From positions 1 through 64,000 of the forward strand of contig CAYJIX010000003.1 in NCBI GenBank assembly GCA_964370375.1: a DNA stretch of 64,000 nt. Direction: 5' to 3'. The notes under the pieces are model-generated. The model worked only from the letters and a program-made list of their open reading frames with translations, made no database searches and was not told the origin of the DNA. Positions 18,379 through 28,397 of this stretch are shown one piece after another (positions within the stretch are counted from its first letter, which is position 1; every line of letters starts with the position of its first letter). Both the position numbers and the translations under genes were made by a program. This DNA comes from CAYJIX01 sp964370375. Lineage in GTDB: Bacteria; Desulfobacterota; Desulfovibrionia; Desulfovibrionales; Desulfovibrionaceae.

Positions 18379-21300
18379 GTGTCTACATTAAAAAAACAAC
18401 GCTTTGGCCATGGCCTTGCACTCCTTTTCTGTCTTATCTGCTTGGCAAGCATGCCTGCATGGGCAGCGCAAACTCCACAGCCAGCTTATATAGTGCCAAC
18501 TGTAACTGCACCTATTTGGAGCAATGACGCACTGTACCTATCCTTTGAAAGGGACGAAACGCTGTGCCGCAAAGCCTATGGCAAAGACTGGCAAAGACAA
18601 TGCCAAGTATGGCTTGGTGAATACGGGAGCGAGCCCAACGGCCTTGCGATCACACCTGCCCTTAACGGTGTTTGGATTTGGGATTCTCCCACTACACTGC
18701 GCTTTACACCTACAAAACCTTGGGCAAGCAATGAGGCCTATGCCGTAAACCTTGAAGGGCTTAGCTTGCCGTCTAGGGCCATATTAAGCACAAAAAAACT
18801 TTCCTTCAAAACAAGCCCTCTGTCAGCAAGGATAGAACCAGGTAAAATTTGGATTGACCCTGATGCAAAAAGTGAGCATGCCGCTTCCTTTACCATGCAT
18901 TTTACGGCTCCTTTGGATGAAAATCAGCGCAAGGCCTTGCAGCAACACCCTATCCTGAATAAAGAAGCAGGACTTGAACTTGCCCCTGAAGAGTGGATCT
19001 GGCTTGAAGACAACACCAAGGCCGTGCTCAATGTGCGCCTTCTTGAGCTACCGAGCGAAAGCACCACTATCACTTTAACACTACCAAATATTTACGCTTT
19101 ATACAGACAAGACAATCAATGGCACGTTGGTAAAGACGCTGCCATACAACAGCTTAAGGTGCCGGGTACAAAGGATGTATTAACCGTGCACAGGGCCTAC
19201 ACCGAAGCCTATGAAAACAAAGCCCTGCAAATGGAGCAACACCTTGTCTTGCGCTTTACAAGGCGCGTTGATCCAAACGAATTGTTAACTGCTTTAACGG
19301 TTTTGGAATTGCCGGAAAAACGCGACTCTGAAAACCTTGAGCCCTCAGACTGGACATCCGGCGGCATACAACACAGCGACCTGGAAAAGGCCCGTGAACT
19401 CAAGCCAAAACTGGTGCGCCTACCCGGCGAATCTGCAGATATTTTACGCTTTCACCTTGACGCCACCCCGGGAAGGTACGTGCTTTGGCACGTGCCCTCT
19501 GGCTTTGGCGCGCTGAAAGGCTCTAACGACGGCTTGTCAAAAGCAGCGGCCGGCATTGCACAAATAGGATCCCTTAGACCCAGGCTGCACCTCTTGCAAG
19601 CAGGCAATATTTTAATGCTAAAGGGAAGCCGTACATTGACCCTTGTCAGTGAAAAGCTTGACAGTATCCGCTGGAGTGCGCACCGCTTCATGGACGATCG
19701 TTTGGCCCTACCCTTCATAGAATCCCTTGACAATCCCTACTTAAGCACAACCACTCTTGATGCAGAAACCGTGGTAACCCAAGGGGAAATCTCAACCCTA
19801 TCGCCCTTTAGCAAGCCTGCGGACGCAACCTACGCCAGCAGCCCCGTGTTCAGTAGCCTTGATGTTTCACGTTTTATGACACAGGCGAACGGAAAACTTG
19901 CACCAGGTGTTGTATTGCTCCGCTTTACAGGCATAAAAGACGGCAAAGAAGTTGCAAGCCATGCTCGCTTGCTCATGCTTACGGATCTTGGCCTTATTGT
20001 AAAAAAACTTCCTGACGGAACCCGTGAAGCCTTTGTCAGCTCCATTGACAAGGCAACACCGCTTGCACGTGTGCATGTTCAAATTTTGGGATACAACGGC
20101 CTACCCGTGGCAGAGGCACGCACCGATGCCACAGGACGCGCAAAATTTCCTTCTCTTGACGGCCTTACTAGAGAAAAAAAACCGGCAGCCATTGTTGCCA
20201 GCTATACAACAGCTGAAGGCACAGACAAAATTTGGCTTTCCTTGCTTGATGCTGAACGGAACGTGCATGTGTCACGCTTTTCCACAGCAGGACGTCAGAA
20301 CAATCCGGACAGTTTAAGCGCGTATGTCTTTGCCCAGCGCGGCATATTTAGACCGGGTGAAACCTTGCATTTTGGAGTACTCTTGCGTGGCAATGACTGG
20401 AACCTTGCTCCGGCTAACCTCCCCTTGGCAGCAACGTTGTACGATCCTGCCGGACGCAAACTGACGCAGCAACGTTTTATGGCGCAAGATGGCGTACACG
20501 CCCTTTCGTGGGACATGGCAGAAGAGGCTCCCACAGGGCGCTATCGTGTAACTGTTTCCACACCGACTTCAGATAATGACGAAGGGCTGATCCTTGGCAC
20601 AGGCGAAACTCAGGTTGACATGTTTCAGCCGGATACCTTGGGCATGAAAACCGCTGTTGTTGTAAAAAAAGCACAAGGTACTGCCCCCATGACGGTGCCT
20701 TCCTCTTTACAAGGTTGGCTTGTGGCACCTGATGCAAAAAGCCAAGTAACTACCGCTCTTGAAATTCAGCTGCGCAACCTTTTTGGCCTGCCTGCACAAG
20801 GGCGAAGAGTGCGCGGGTTCATGACCATGTCACGTGCCTTTTTACAATTTGCCGGCTTTGAGGACTATACCTTCCAAGATACGCAGCCGTTTTTTGACGC
20901 GTCTGCAAACGCAGTGCAACGCCCCTTAAACGAAGCTGTCACAGACAATATGGGCAAAGCTTTACTGCCTCTTGACTTGACACAATGGAACCTTGGCACC
21001 TTGCAATGCCGTATCCTTGCAGAAGGGTTTGAACCTTCAGGAGGACGTTCAGTTTCAGAAGAAAGCCGTTTTATCGTATCGCCTTTGCGGTTTATGCTTG
21101 GCTATAAGCCCACAGAAGCGGCTGCCAACATGACCTTTATCCCCAAAAAAGCCAAAGCTGCCCTTGAATTTTTGGCCATTGGCCCTGATTTACAAACACT
21201 TGATCCAGGCCCGTTAGAATTTTCTGTTGCCAAACGGCGTTACATCACCTCCTTGGTGACAAACACCCAAGGGCAGTACCGCTATGATGAAACCCCCTTG

Positions 21301-24162
21301 GATATGGAGTTTGCGCGCAGTGAACATCGCGTATCCTCTGATGAGCCCTACCTTTGGCAAGTGCCTACAGACACAGCAGGAGAATTTTTACTGACCGTTA
21401 AAGCCGCAAAAGGCACCCTGCACGAAGGCACTGTGCTTGCCCGTATTCCTTTTACCGTTGCAGGCGATGACGATATCCGGCCTGCTCTTATGGATGCGGA
21501 AAACCTGCCTTCAGCAAAACTGCGTCTGCGCACGGACAAAAGCGAGTATGCTAGCGGCGACACAGCCAAACTTTTTATATCCTCCCCCTACGATGGCGTT
21601 GCGCTCATAAGCCTTGAACGCGATCATGTGGCAGCGTACCGCTGGGTTAAGGTTCCTTCAGGCAACAGCGTGCACACGCTAACCCTGCCTGAAGATTTTG
21701 AAGGGCGCGGTTATATTAATGTACTTATGGGCCGCTCCCCCTCTTCAGAAACCATTTTCTTACAATCGCATGGTGTTGCCGTGGCCCCTGTCACTGTTGA
21801 CATCACAAAACGCAAACTTCCCCTAGCTATCACGGCCCCAGCTTCCGTTACACCAGGGCAAAATCTGCACTGGAAAGTGGAAAACACAAACAAAACACCT
21901 GTCAAAGCAGTACTTTTTGCCGTGGATGAAGGCCTTTTGCAGCTCACACGCTTTGCCACGCCTGATCCGCTTGCGTATCTTTTGCTAGATCGCGCCCTTG
22001 AAGTTGATACGGCGCAGTTTTTTGACAGGCTCATGCCTGACCACCTCAATATCATGAAACGCTTGTCTGCCTTTGGCGGCGGCTTAGCCATGAGCAAAGA
22101 AAGCGCGCACAATCCCTTTAAAAGAAAGCTTGAACCGCCCATGGCATGGTGGGGAGGCGTTGTCGAGATTGGTCCAGAAGGCCTTGATGTCCAGATTCCC
22201 GTACCTGATTATTACAACGGCACTGTACGGCTTATGGCTGTGGGGAGTAACCTATTTACTGTGGGCAGCACGCAAGCGCAGAGCATAGTTCAAGCTGACC
22301 ATATTCTCACACCCCAAGTGCCCACCATGGCAGCACCAAACGATCAATTTGAAGGCGGAATTGGCATTGCCAATACCACAGATAAGCCTGTAACTTTACA
22401 AATACACGCAGAAGCTGACCCTGAAAACACAGCAGAACTCCACATTCAAGGGCTTGCGCAAAGCATCACCCTTGATGCCTATGCAGAAGGGCACCTGTCT
22501 TTCCAAGTGCAGGTTGGAGAAACCCCTGGCAATGCAAACCTTTTGTTCACTGCCACTGCACCTGACGGCAGCGTCCAAAACCGCAGTGCGTCCTTAAGCA
22601 TACGCCCTGCTGTGTTGCCAAGGCACGAACAACGCATGGGCATGAGCACAGGCTCGCAAACCTTACCACATGCACGCCAATTACTCCCGTTTGATGCGCA
22701 AGGTTCGGCTACTGTTTCTGTCACGCCGCTCCCCATGCTTCGCGGTGCCCTGCATTACCTTGAACGCTATCCCCATGACTGCGTTGAGCAAATCATCAGC
22801 AAAGCCTTTCCGTTAGCCATGCTAACGGCTATGCCACATATGACAGAAACGCTCAGAACTCAGTCAGGTTTGGCTACTGAAACAGCAAGCGACACCACAC
22901 TCAAAAAAGCCCGCGAGGCCTTAACGCGTGCGTTTCGCCCCTATCAAGGTATGAGCTTATGGACAGACACCTACAATACAGACCTGTTGCTCACAGCCTA
23001 TGCTGCGGATTATATTTTGACATTGCGTGAGGCAGAATTAGCACTTCCGTCAAACCTCACCCCAAGCATTTTCAACACGTTACAAGAAGACATCAACCGA
23101 CGTCCGGAATCGTTGCACGATTTACGCGCCTTAAGCTATGCGGCATGGGTTTTGGCCAGAGCAGGCTATGTGGTGGCGCATCAGCTTGAATTTTATGAAG
23201 CATATATAACATCTGCAAACCACCTACCGCCAAGCGATGTGTTCAACACCCTTATGGCAGGCACCTATGCAGCCATGCATATGCAACAGGACGCAGAAAG
23301 GCACCTTGCAAAGGTGGCAAATGCGTTGCCTGCCAACTGGAATACCGGCTCAAGCATGCTTGACCTTCCGGCACAGTACGGTTTGCATGGAGCGGTTCTT
23401 GCGCGGCATTTCCCAAAACAATTCCAGCAAAGCATCCCCCTGCTGCAAGAATGGCTTGTGGAAGGGCTAAACAAAGGACATGCCACTCTTGGCGCGTCCA
23501 TGGCAGCCCGTGCCCTTTTGAGTATGGCAGAAAGTTATCAAGAGGCCTTCCCCCTTAAAGAGATAAGCCTAACCTGTACCGAGCAAGACGAAGCGTTTAA
23601 CGCATCAAATCAAAAAGGCCAATGGCTTGAAGGCATGCTTATTGCGGATGCCCCTGGCTGCACATCCTATGAACTGACAGCACCCAAAGGCCAAACCCTG
23701 TTTTGGGAAACACAAAGCTATGGCTATGACAAAACCTTACCTAAGGAGCCCTTGGAGCAAGGACTGCGTGTTGAACGAACTCTTAGCGATCACGAAGGCT
23801 TTCCTTATGCAGACGCCATCCAAATTCCCCAAGGGGATGTGGTGCGTGTTGATATTGATGTAGCCTTGCGTAGTGCCGGCAATGCTCAGGTGGCTGTGGT
23901 TGATCTTTTGCCCGGTGGTTTTGAGCTGGTGCTGGAGCATAAGGACAACACCTATTCAACACAAGACATACGCATTGACCGACGCGAAGATCGCTTTGTT
24001 GTGTATATTGACGCCACAAATGAGCCCACACGTATCAGCTATCACATGCGCGCTGTCAACAAAGGACACTTTATACTACCGCCAACGCATGCCGAAGGCC
24101 TGTATGACACGTCGCTGCAAAGCCATACTGTGGCAGGGCAAGTGGAAGTCGTTCAGCCGTAA
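18379..24162 (+). CDS. bacterial alpha-2-macroglobulin (YfhM-like), thioester-containing
   Basis: The protein is about 1,927 residues from the GTG at 18379, chosen because GGAGG lies eight bases before it and it starts a clean signal peptide. That peptide has a Lys-rich n-region, a hydrophobic core to about residue 25 and cleavage near 'MPAWA-AQ'. Bacterial macroglobulins are periplasmic protease traps. The reactive thioester motif CVEQ is present at about Cys1468. Upstream are MG-type beta domains, including 'PGETLHFGVLLRG' and 'DKSEYASGDTAKLFI'; 'VPDYYNGTVRLMAVG' lies shortly before the thioester domain. There is no lipobox Cys, so unlike the E. coli lipoprotein it appears soluble in the periplasm. 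It is followed by pbpC, the usual partner. Confidence 0.9.
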   Translation: MSTLKKQRFGHGLALLFCLICLASMPAWAAQTPQPAYIVPTVTAPIWSNDALYLSFERDETLCRKAYGKDWQRQCQVWLGEYGSEPNGLAITPALNGVWIWDSPTTLRFTPTKPWASNEAYAVNLEGLSLPSRAILSTKKLSFKTSPLSARIEPGKIWIDPDAKSEHAASFTMHFTAPLDENQRKALQQHPILNKEAGLELAPEEWIWLEDNTKAVLNVRLLELPSESTTITLTLPNIYALYRQDNQWHVGKDAAIQQLKVPGTKDVLTVHRAYTEAYENKALQMEQHLVLRFTRRVDPNELLTALTVLELPEKRDSENLEPSDWTSGGIQHSDLEKARELKPKLVRLPGESADILRFHLDATPGRYVLWHVPSGFGALKGSNDGLSKAAAGIAQIGSLRPRLHLLQAGNILMLKGSRTLTLVSEKLDSIRWSAHRFMDDRLALPFIESLDNPYLSTTTLDAETVVTQGEISTLSPFSKPADATYASSPVFSSLDVSRFMTQANGKLAPGVVLLRFTGIKDGKEVASHARLLMLTDLGLIVKKLPDGTREAFVSSIDKATPLARVHVQILGYNGLPVAEARTDATGRAKFPSLDGLTREKKPAAIVASYTTAEGTDKIWLSLLDAERNVHVSRFSTAGRQNNPDSLSAYVFAQRGIFRPGETLHFGVLLRGNDWNLAPANLPLAATLYDPAGRKLTQQRFMAQDGVHALSWDMAEEAPTGRYRVTVSTPTSDNDEGLILGTGETQVDMFQPDTLGMKTAVVVKKAQGTAPMTVPSSLQGWLVAPDAKSQVTTALEIQLRNLFGLPAQGRRVRGFMTMSRAFLQFAGFEDYTFQDTQPFFDASANAVQRPLNEAVTDNMGKALLPLDLTQWNLGTLQCRILAEGFEPSGGRSVSEESRFIVSPLRFMLGYKPTEAAANMTFIPKKAKAALEFLAIGPDLQTLDPGPLEFSVAKRRYITSLVTNTQGQYRYDETPLDMEFARSEHRVSSDEPYLWQVPTDTAGEFLLTVKAAKGTLHEGTVLARIPFTVAGDDDIRPALMDAENLPSAKLRLRTDKSEYASGDTAKLFISSPYDGVALISLERDHVAAYRWVKVPSGNSVHTLTLPEDFEGRGYINVLMGRSPSSETIFLQSHGVAVAPVTVDITKRKLPLAITAPASVTPGQNLHWKVENTNKTPVKAVLFAVDEGLLQLTRFATPDPLAYLLLDRALEVDTAQFFDRLMPDHLNIMKRLSAFGGGLAMSKESAHNPFKRKLEPPMAWWGGVVEIGPEGLDVQIPVPDYYNGTVRLMAVGSNLFTVGSTQAQSIVQADHILTPQVPTMAAPNDQFEGGIGIANTTDKPVTLQIHAEADPENTAELHIQGLAQSITLDAYAEGHLSFQVQVGETPGNANLLFTATAPDGSVQNRSASLSIRPAVLPRHEQRMGMSTGSQTLPHARQLLPFDAQGSATVSVTPLPMLRGALHYLERYPHDCVEQIISKAFPLAMLTAMPHMTETLRTQSGLATETASDTTLKKAREALTRAFRPYQGMSLWTDTYNTDLLLTAYAADYILTLREAELALPSNLTPSIFNTLQEDINRRPESLHDLRALSYAAWVLARAGYVVAHQLEFYEAYITSANHLPPSDVFNTLMAGTYAAMHMQQDAERHLAKVANALPANWNTGSSMLDLPAQYGLHGAVLARHFPKQFQQSIPLLQEWLVEGLNKGHATLGASMAARALLSMAESYQEAFPLKEISLTCTEQDEAFNASNQKGQWLEGMLIADAPGCTSYELTAPKGQTLFWETQSYGYDKTLPKEPLEQGLRVERTLSDHEGFPYADAIQIPQGDVVRVDIDVALRSAGNAQVAVVDLLPGGFELVLEHKDNTYSTQDIRIDRREDRFVVYIDATNEPTRISYHMRAVNKGHFILPPTHAEGLYDTSLQSHTVAGQVEVVQP

Positions 24163-24351
24163 TGTGCATATTGAGCAGTTTAGATAGTGTCTACGCAAGA
24201 TGATTTTTTGTGTATATCAAGAAAGATAAGCGGGCTTTGAGGGATTGTATCCTTCTCATACTTGACCGAAGAAGTCCGCGAAATCTGACGCAGAGATACG
24301 CAAAAAGGCACTTGCGTCGACGCTATCTAGGTTTTTGTTGGGACGTACTGT

Positions 24352-26724
24352 ATGGAGACACAAAAAGCACCATGGCGCACCATGGTTTTGTATACAACAG
24401 CAGGGCTTGTTATGACTATGGCTATCGCCTTTATGGGCGTATGGTTGTATGTTATCGCAAGCCCTGCTCCGCCTTTGCTTGACAATGTGCCCTTTTCCAC
24501 CTTGATTGTGGATAGGCACGGCAAAGTGCTGCGCATGGGCCTTGCTGCGGATCAAAAATATCGGGAACGTACCAGCCTGGCCCATATTCCGCCTCACGTA
24601 CAAAAAGCCGCGCTTTTATATGAAGACCGCTATTTTTACCAGCACCCTGGGGTTAATCCGTTATCCATGCTACGGGCAGCTTGGAGCACCTTTACAGGGG
24701 GTAGGCGCATGGGTGGCTCCACCATTGCCATGCAGGTGGCGCGTTTGCGTTATAACCTTGTGACAAGAACCATCACAGGAAAAATACACCAAATGTTTTT
24801 GGCTTTGCGCCTCGTACACCATTATGGACACGATGCGGTTTTGGAAGCCTATTTCCAGCTTGCCCCATACGGAGGCAACATTGAAGGCATTGGCGCAGCA
24901 GCGCGTGTGTACTTTCATCAATCTGTAACGAGCATAACCCCTGTTCAGGCTTTGGCATTAAGCGTCATCCCCCAAAACCCTACTAAGCGTATGCCGCGTC
25001 AAGGCAAAGACAGTCTTCCAAATAATGCCCTGCAAACAGCCAGAACCATGCTGCATCACATTTGGAACGAGGCTTATTTGCAACAAGCTGTACCTCATAC
25101 GCCGCCGCCTCTACATGTTTTTACACCGTCACAAATGCCCATGGGTGCCCCTCATGTGAGCATGGAATTGTTGGAACAGGCCAAAAAATCCGAACAGCCC
25201 CCCACAACCCTGCACACAACCATAGATCCCATGGCGCAAGGCACCCTTGAACAAATTGTGCGCCAATTCACGGCAAGGGGGCGTCAATTTGGAATTACCA
25301 ACGCTGCCGCCATGCTCCTGCATTGGCCCACTATGGAAACAAGAGCCCTTGTGGGATCTGCAAACTTTTACGACGGTTTTATTGCAGGCCAAGTAGACGG
25401 CACAAGGGCGAAAAGATCCCCGGGTTCAACGCTCAAGCCCTTCATCTATGCCTTGGCCCTTGAGCAAGGACTTATTCATCCTCAAACGGTACTTATTGAT
25501 TCGCCCCACAGCTTTGGCGACTATGACCCTGAAAACTTTGACCTACAGTTCCAAGGGCCACTCCCCGCTCACGAAGCGTTGCGCAAAAGCCGTAATATTC
25601 CGGCAGCATGGCTTGCTGCACGCATTGACCCTGACCTTTATACCTTGTTAAAGCGTAGCCAGGTGGAACTGCAACATGACTACGAACATTATGGATTGAG
25701 CCTTGTTTTGGGGGGCGGTGAAGTGTCCATGCGTGAGCTTGTCAGCCTTTACGCCATGCTGGCCAATGGCGGTGTATGGCAGCCAATGCGCTTACACCAT
25801 AGCTCCAATGACAATGCTGTAGACACGGCAACGCCTATCCTTTCACCGGAAGCTGCCCTTGTCACCTTGCACATGCTCGAACAAAAAACAACGTCCTCAC
25901 AACATGGCGCGCCTATCCCCTTGCGTTTTAAAACCGGCACATCCAATGGCTACCGTGATGCCTGGACAGTTGGCATTGTCGGCCCTTACGTTTTGGCAGT
26001 ATGGGTGGGCAATTTTGACAATACCGCAAATCCCCTCTTTGTGGGCAATAAAGTGGCTGTGCCGCTCTTTGAAGATCTGGCCAGAGCCCTTACCTTACAA
26101 GAACCGCTCCAAGATCCCTTAGCAAACCTGCATGAAAGCTTAAACCTGACACAACTTAACGTATGCCGCGACACGGGCGATATCGATACCTCGTTATGCC
26201 GTGATATTGTGTCCACATGGTTTATTCCCGGACGCTCTCCTATCAAAGATTCAGGGGTCTACCGTCAAATCTGGATTGACCCTGCAACAGGGCTTCGTTT
26301 GTGCGGCCCAGCTCCTCATGCAAAAAGGGTTACTTGGGAATTTTGGCCATCAGAACTGTATGCCCTTTTTCTTCAAGCAGGGCTCCACAAACCCGTGCCG
26401 CCACCTTTTGCAGAATCATGCCTTGAAAAGATGCCTGCATCAGACATTCTTACAAAGACAGCACCTTATATCCAAAGCCCTAAAGAAGGCGTTGTGTACC
26501 ATTATACACCAAACGGTTCAGAACAAAACCTCATCCCCCTAACGGCAAATGCCAATACCGATGTGCAAAATATGTTCTGGTTTGTGGGTTCGGCATTTGT
26601 GGGCACCAGCACGCCAAGCACCCCCCTGCTATGGCCTGCCCGAGCAGGAGAGCATCTTGTCCGCGTGGTGGACGATTTTGGACGTTCCCACACGCGCATA
26701 TTGCGTGTCAACGCTTTGCAGTAG
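24352..26724 (+). CDS. pbpC: penicillin-binding protein 1C (bifunctional glycosyltransferase/transpeptidase)
   Basis: The 790-residue protein has one N-terminal membrane segment (about 14-37). A GT51 glycosyltransferase domain follows, with catalytic Glu91 in 'LLYEDRYFYQHPG' and 'GGSTIAMQVARL'. The transpeptidase domain has the SxxK motif at Ser359 ('SPGSTLKPF'), SRN at about 413 and KTGT at about 527. The C-terminus matches the BiPBP_C domain of PBP1C. In other bacteria PBP1C is paired with a macroglobulin and is thought to repair peptidoglycan after protease attack. Here the macroglobulin gene is 189 bases upstream on the same strand. Confidence 0.95.
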   Translation: METQKAPWRTMVLYTTAGLVMTMAIAFMGVWLYVIASPAPPLLDNVPFSTLIVDRHGKVLRMGLAADQKYRERTSLAHIPPHVQKAALLYEDRYFYQHPGVNPLSMLRAAWSTFTGGRRMGGSTIAMQVARLRYNLVTRTITGKIHQMFLALRLVHHYGHDAVLEAYFQLAPYGGNIEGIGAAARVYFHQSVTSITPVQALALSVIPQNPTKRMPRQGKDSLPNNALQTARTMLHHIWNEAYLQQAVPHTPPPLHVFTPSQMPMGAPHVSMELLEQAKKSEQPPTTLHTTIDPMAQGTLEQIVRQFTARGRQFGITNAAAMLLHWPTMETRALVGSANFYDGFIAGQVDGTRAKRSPGSTLKPFIYALALEQGLIHPQTVLIDSPHSFGDYDPENFDLQFQGPLPAHEALRKSRNIPAAWLAARIDPDLYTLLKRSQVELQHDYEHYGLSLVLGGGEVSMRELVSLYAMLANGGVWQPMRLHHSSNDNAVDTATPILSPEAALVTLHMLEQKTTSSQHGAPIPLRFKTGTSNGYRDAWTVGIVGPYVLAVWVGNFDNTANPLFVGNKVAVPLFEDLARALTLQEPLQDPLANLHESLNLTQLNVCRDTGDIDTSLCRDIVSTWFIPGRSPIKDSGVYRQIWIDPATGLRLCGPAPHAKRVTWEFWPSELYALFLQAGLHKPVPPPFAESCLEKMPASDILTKTAPYIQSPKEGVVYHYTPNGSEQNLIPLTANANTDVQNMFWFVGSAFVGTSTPSTPLLWPARAGEHLVRVVDDFGRSHTRILRVNALQ

Positions 26725-26852
26725 CAGGCTATCAGCCTGCCTCAAAAGTCTGTTTCAAAAAAACGAATATAAAGAGCATAGCTTGCGAGAAACGAGCAAT
26801 TACGCAAAGCAAAAGCAGCGCGACTGCCCTTTTGGGGCAACCTGCTCTACCT

Positions 26853-26891
26853 AAAAAAACGAAAGCGCACGCTGTATGACAACGTGCGCTT
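26853..26891 (-). terminator. rho-independent terminator after the mucR-like gene
   Basis: The minus-strand transcript forms a nine-base perfect stem (AAGCGCACG / CGTGCGCTT) with an 11-base loop, followed by TCGTTTTTTT. It lies 23 bases past the mucR-like stop. Confidence 0.85.
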
Positions 26892-26913
26892 GCTACTACA
26901 TGAAGATTTCTGT

Positions 26914-27321
26914 TTATCTGGCTACGACTTTACGGCGTTTTTCCCAAAGCTTCATTTCTTTCATTTTTTTGCGGCGTTCACGCTGTAAGCTTTTACATAC
27001 AAGGGGGGTATCTTTTTTCAATCCCCATTTTTCGCGATAAGAGACCGCGTCAAGCCCGTGTGTTCCTAAATGCTTACGGGTAATAATTTTAAAAACTTTG
27101 CCACATTCAAGGCAGGTTACGGACTTTTCCTTTAAGGATTTACGGGGATCGCCCTGAAATTCAGCAGCAGGTTCGTCCAAAGCTATTTCGCTACTTTCGG
27201 CAATGGCACGCAAATTGGACGCTAAGCGACGTACCATCATGATGATTTCTTCTTCGCTCATACTGCGAACACTAACTTGGGCTTTTACCAGTTCTAAAGC
27301 TTCTTTTAAAAATGCATCCAT
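26914..27321 (-). CDS. MucR/Ros family zinc-finger transcriptional regulator
   Basis: The 135-residue protein has the MucR architecture: an N-terminal helical part ('LKEALELVKAQVSVRSMSEE'), then a zinc finger with 'CLECGKVFKIITRKHLGTHG' (C-x2-C ... H-x3-4-H), then 'YREKWGLKKDTPLVC' and a basic tail. The family binds AT-rich DNA and oligomerises, behaving like a nucleoid protein. In this lineage such genes are common and mostly uncharacterised. The ATG at 27319-27321 is chosen because GGAGGG lies eight bases upstream; the frame is open eight codons further. It is a single-gene unit with its own terminator. Confidence 0.88.
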   Translation of the reverse strand: MDAFLKEALELVKAQVSVRSMSEEEIIMMVRRLASNLRAIAESSEIALDEPAAEFQGDPRKSLKEKSVTCLECGKVFKIITRKHLGTHGLDAVSYREKWGLKKDTPLVCKSLQRERRKKMKEMKLWEKRRKVVAR

Positions 27322-27400
27322 TGATTTCCCTCCATAAAAAAACATGGTGTTCGTTGAAGATTTTTTGACACGACTATTGCTTTGTTTCGCACGTTAAAAA

Positions 27401-27441
27401 ATACAATAGTTTGTCTAAAAAAGACATAGTCATTATTGTAT
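27401..27441. repeat. nested inverted repeat upstream of the mucR-like gene
   Basis: The outer arms ATACAATA and TATTGTAT enclose inner arms TGTCT and AGACA around a five-A loop. The structure lies 80-120 bases upstream of the mucR start in AT-rich DNA. MucR proteins commonly regulate their own genes through AT-rich targets, so an operator is plausible but unproven. Confidence 0.45.
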
Positions 27442-28106
27442 TTGCAGAGCAAAAAGTGTCTATAAAAGCATCTTACAGATGGTCTAAGCATAAGACCAGA
27501 AAGACATAAAAGTCTTCATATTCGGATATGTAAAGCACTGTGCATTTGTTCTGCTTAGGTATATCTGATTATTTTGTCTTGCATTGCAAAATAATTTTGT
27601 ATCCAGAAACATTGTATTAGCAAACACAAACAATAAGCAGGAAAATGCACCCTTATGGGTTCAAATACATTCATCCCAAAAGCAAGCACTTCAGCATGAC
27701 ATATCACATTCTCTATAGTTACTATAGCAGAATTATCAAGAAAAGCAAGCTTTTTTTACAATGAACCTATATCGCTTCGTCCTCACCCCATAAACATGAT
27801 TGCAACAACTGCTACAGCGTATAGTATTTGTGCAGAATATTTAATTTCTTCGCCGTATGCCGTAACCGTTTTGCGCCGTGAATCCATAAGGTGCAGTTGC
27901 ATACAAAAGCAACTACATGTTTACAATACGTTGTACAGTTTCATAACGCTATTATTTTTTATCGACTGAGCAACTTCTTTGTTTAACAAAAAAATTTATG
28001 CTCTGAATCTTTCTATACTTTGTTATGCTGTCCTTCTTTTTTATCTGTTCACGCAAAGCGCAAAACCACACCGTATCGCCTGCTTTTCCAAACAGATATG
28101 ATGCGA
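27442..28106. other. 665-base AT-rich gene-free region
   Basis: No open frame with a ribosome-binding site or recognisable protein is seen on either strand, and no tRNA or obvious structured RNA. Several poly-A/T stretches occur. It separates the mucR-like promoter region from the cobalamin operon promoter. It could hold a small RNA that I cannot recognise by eye. Confidence 0.4.
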
Positions 28107-28135
28107 TTGCTATACACATCCAATCTATGTATACT
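28107..28135 (+). promoter_or_regulatory. promoter of the cobalamin riboswitch operon
   Basis: TTGCTA (28107-28112) and TATACT (28130-28135) are separated by exactly 17 bases, so transcription should start near 28142, about 30 bases before the riboswitch core. Just downstream are two copies of TTACGTA (28141-28147 and 28155-28161), able to pair with each other in the leader. Confidence 0.7.
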
Positions 28136-28173
28136 TGACCTTACGTAGATTTTGTTACGTACACACGCTATCA

Positions 28174-28340
28174 ATTTCAGGTGCCCACTATCTGGGAGAA
28201 TTGGGAAGTTCGTAAAAACGACGCTGACCCGCAACCGTGAAAGGGGATGAATCCACAAAAACCACTGTAAGCCATTGCTTATGGGAAGGCGTGGACGAAG
28301 TAGATCCTTGAGCCGGGAAACCAGCCTGAAATACCATACC
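28174..28340 (+). ncRNA. cobalamin (B12) riboswitch
   Basis: The core motifs of the adenosylcobalamin riboswitch are in order: a GGTGCCC start, GGGAGAATTGGGAA, then CTGACCCGCAACCGTGA, CCACTG ... GGGAAGGCGTGG, and the B12 box AGCCGGGAAACCAGCCTG at 28311-28328. The cobalamin biosynthetic gene cbiK starts 58 bases after the annotated end. There is no terminator between riboswitch and gene. TCCTTGA (28305-28311), next to the B12 box, is complementary to TCAAGGA (28385-28391), which contains the ribosome-binding site, so control of translation is likely. Confidence 0.93.
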
Positions 28341-28397
28341 TGACCTGTGCTTGACATGTACAGGCAACGATCCGCGAGGTTGGATCAAGGAGCTGTC

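Noticed and set aside
28049..28357. Minus-strand open frame across the cobalamin leader
   Set aside because: It is antisense to the riboswitch, whose conserved motifs explain the sequence.
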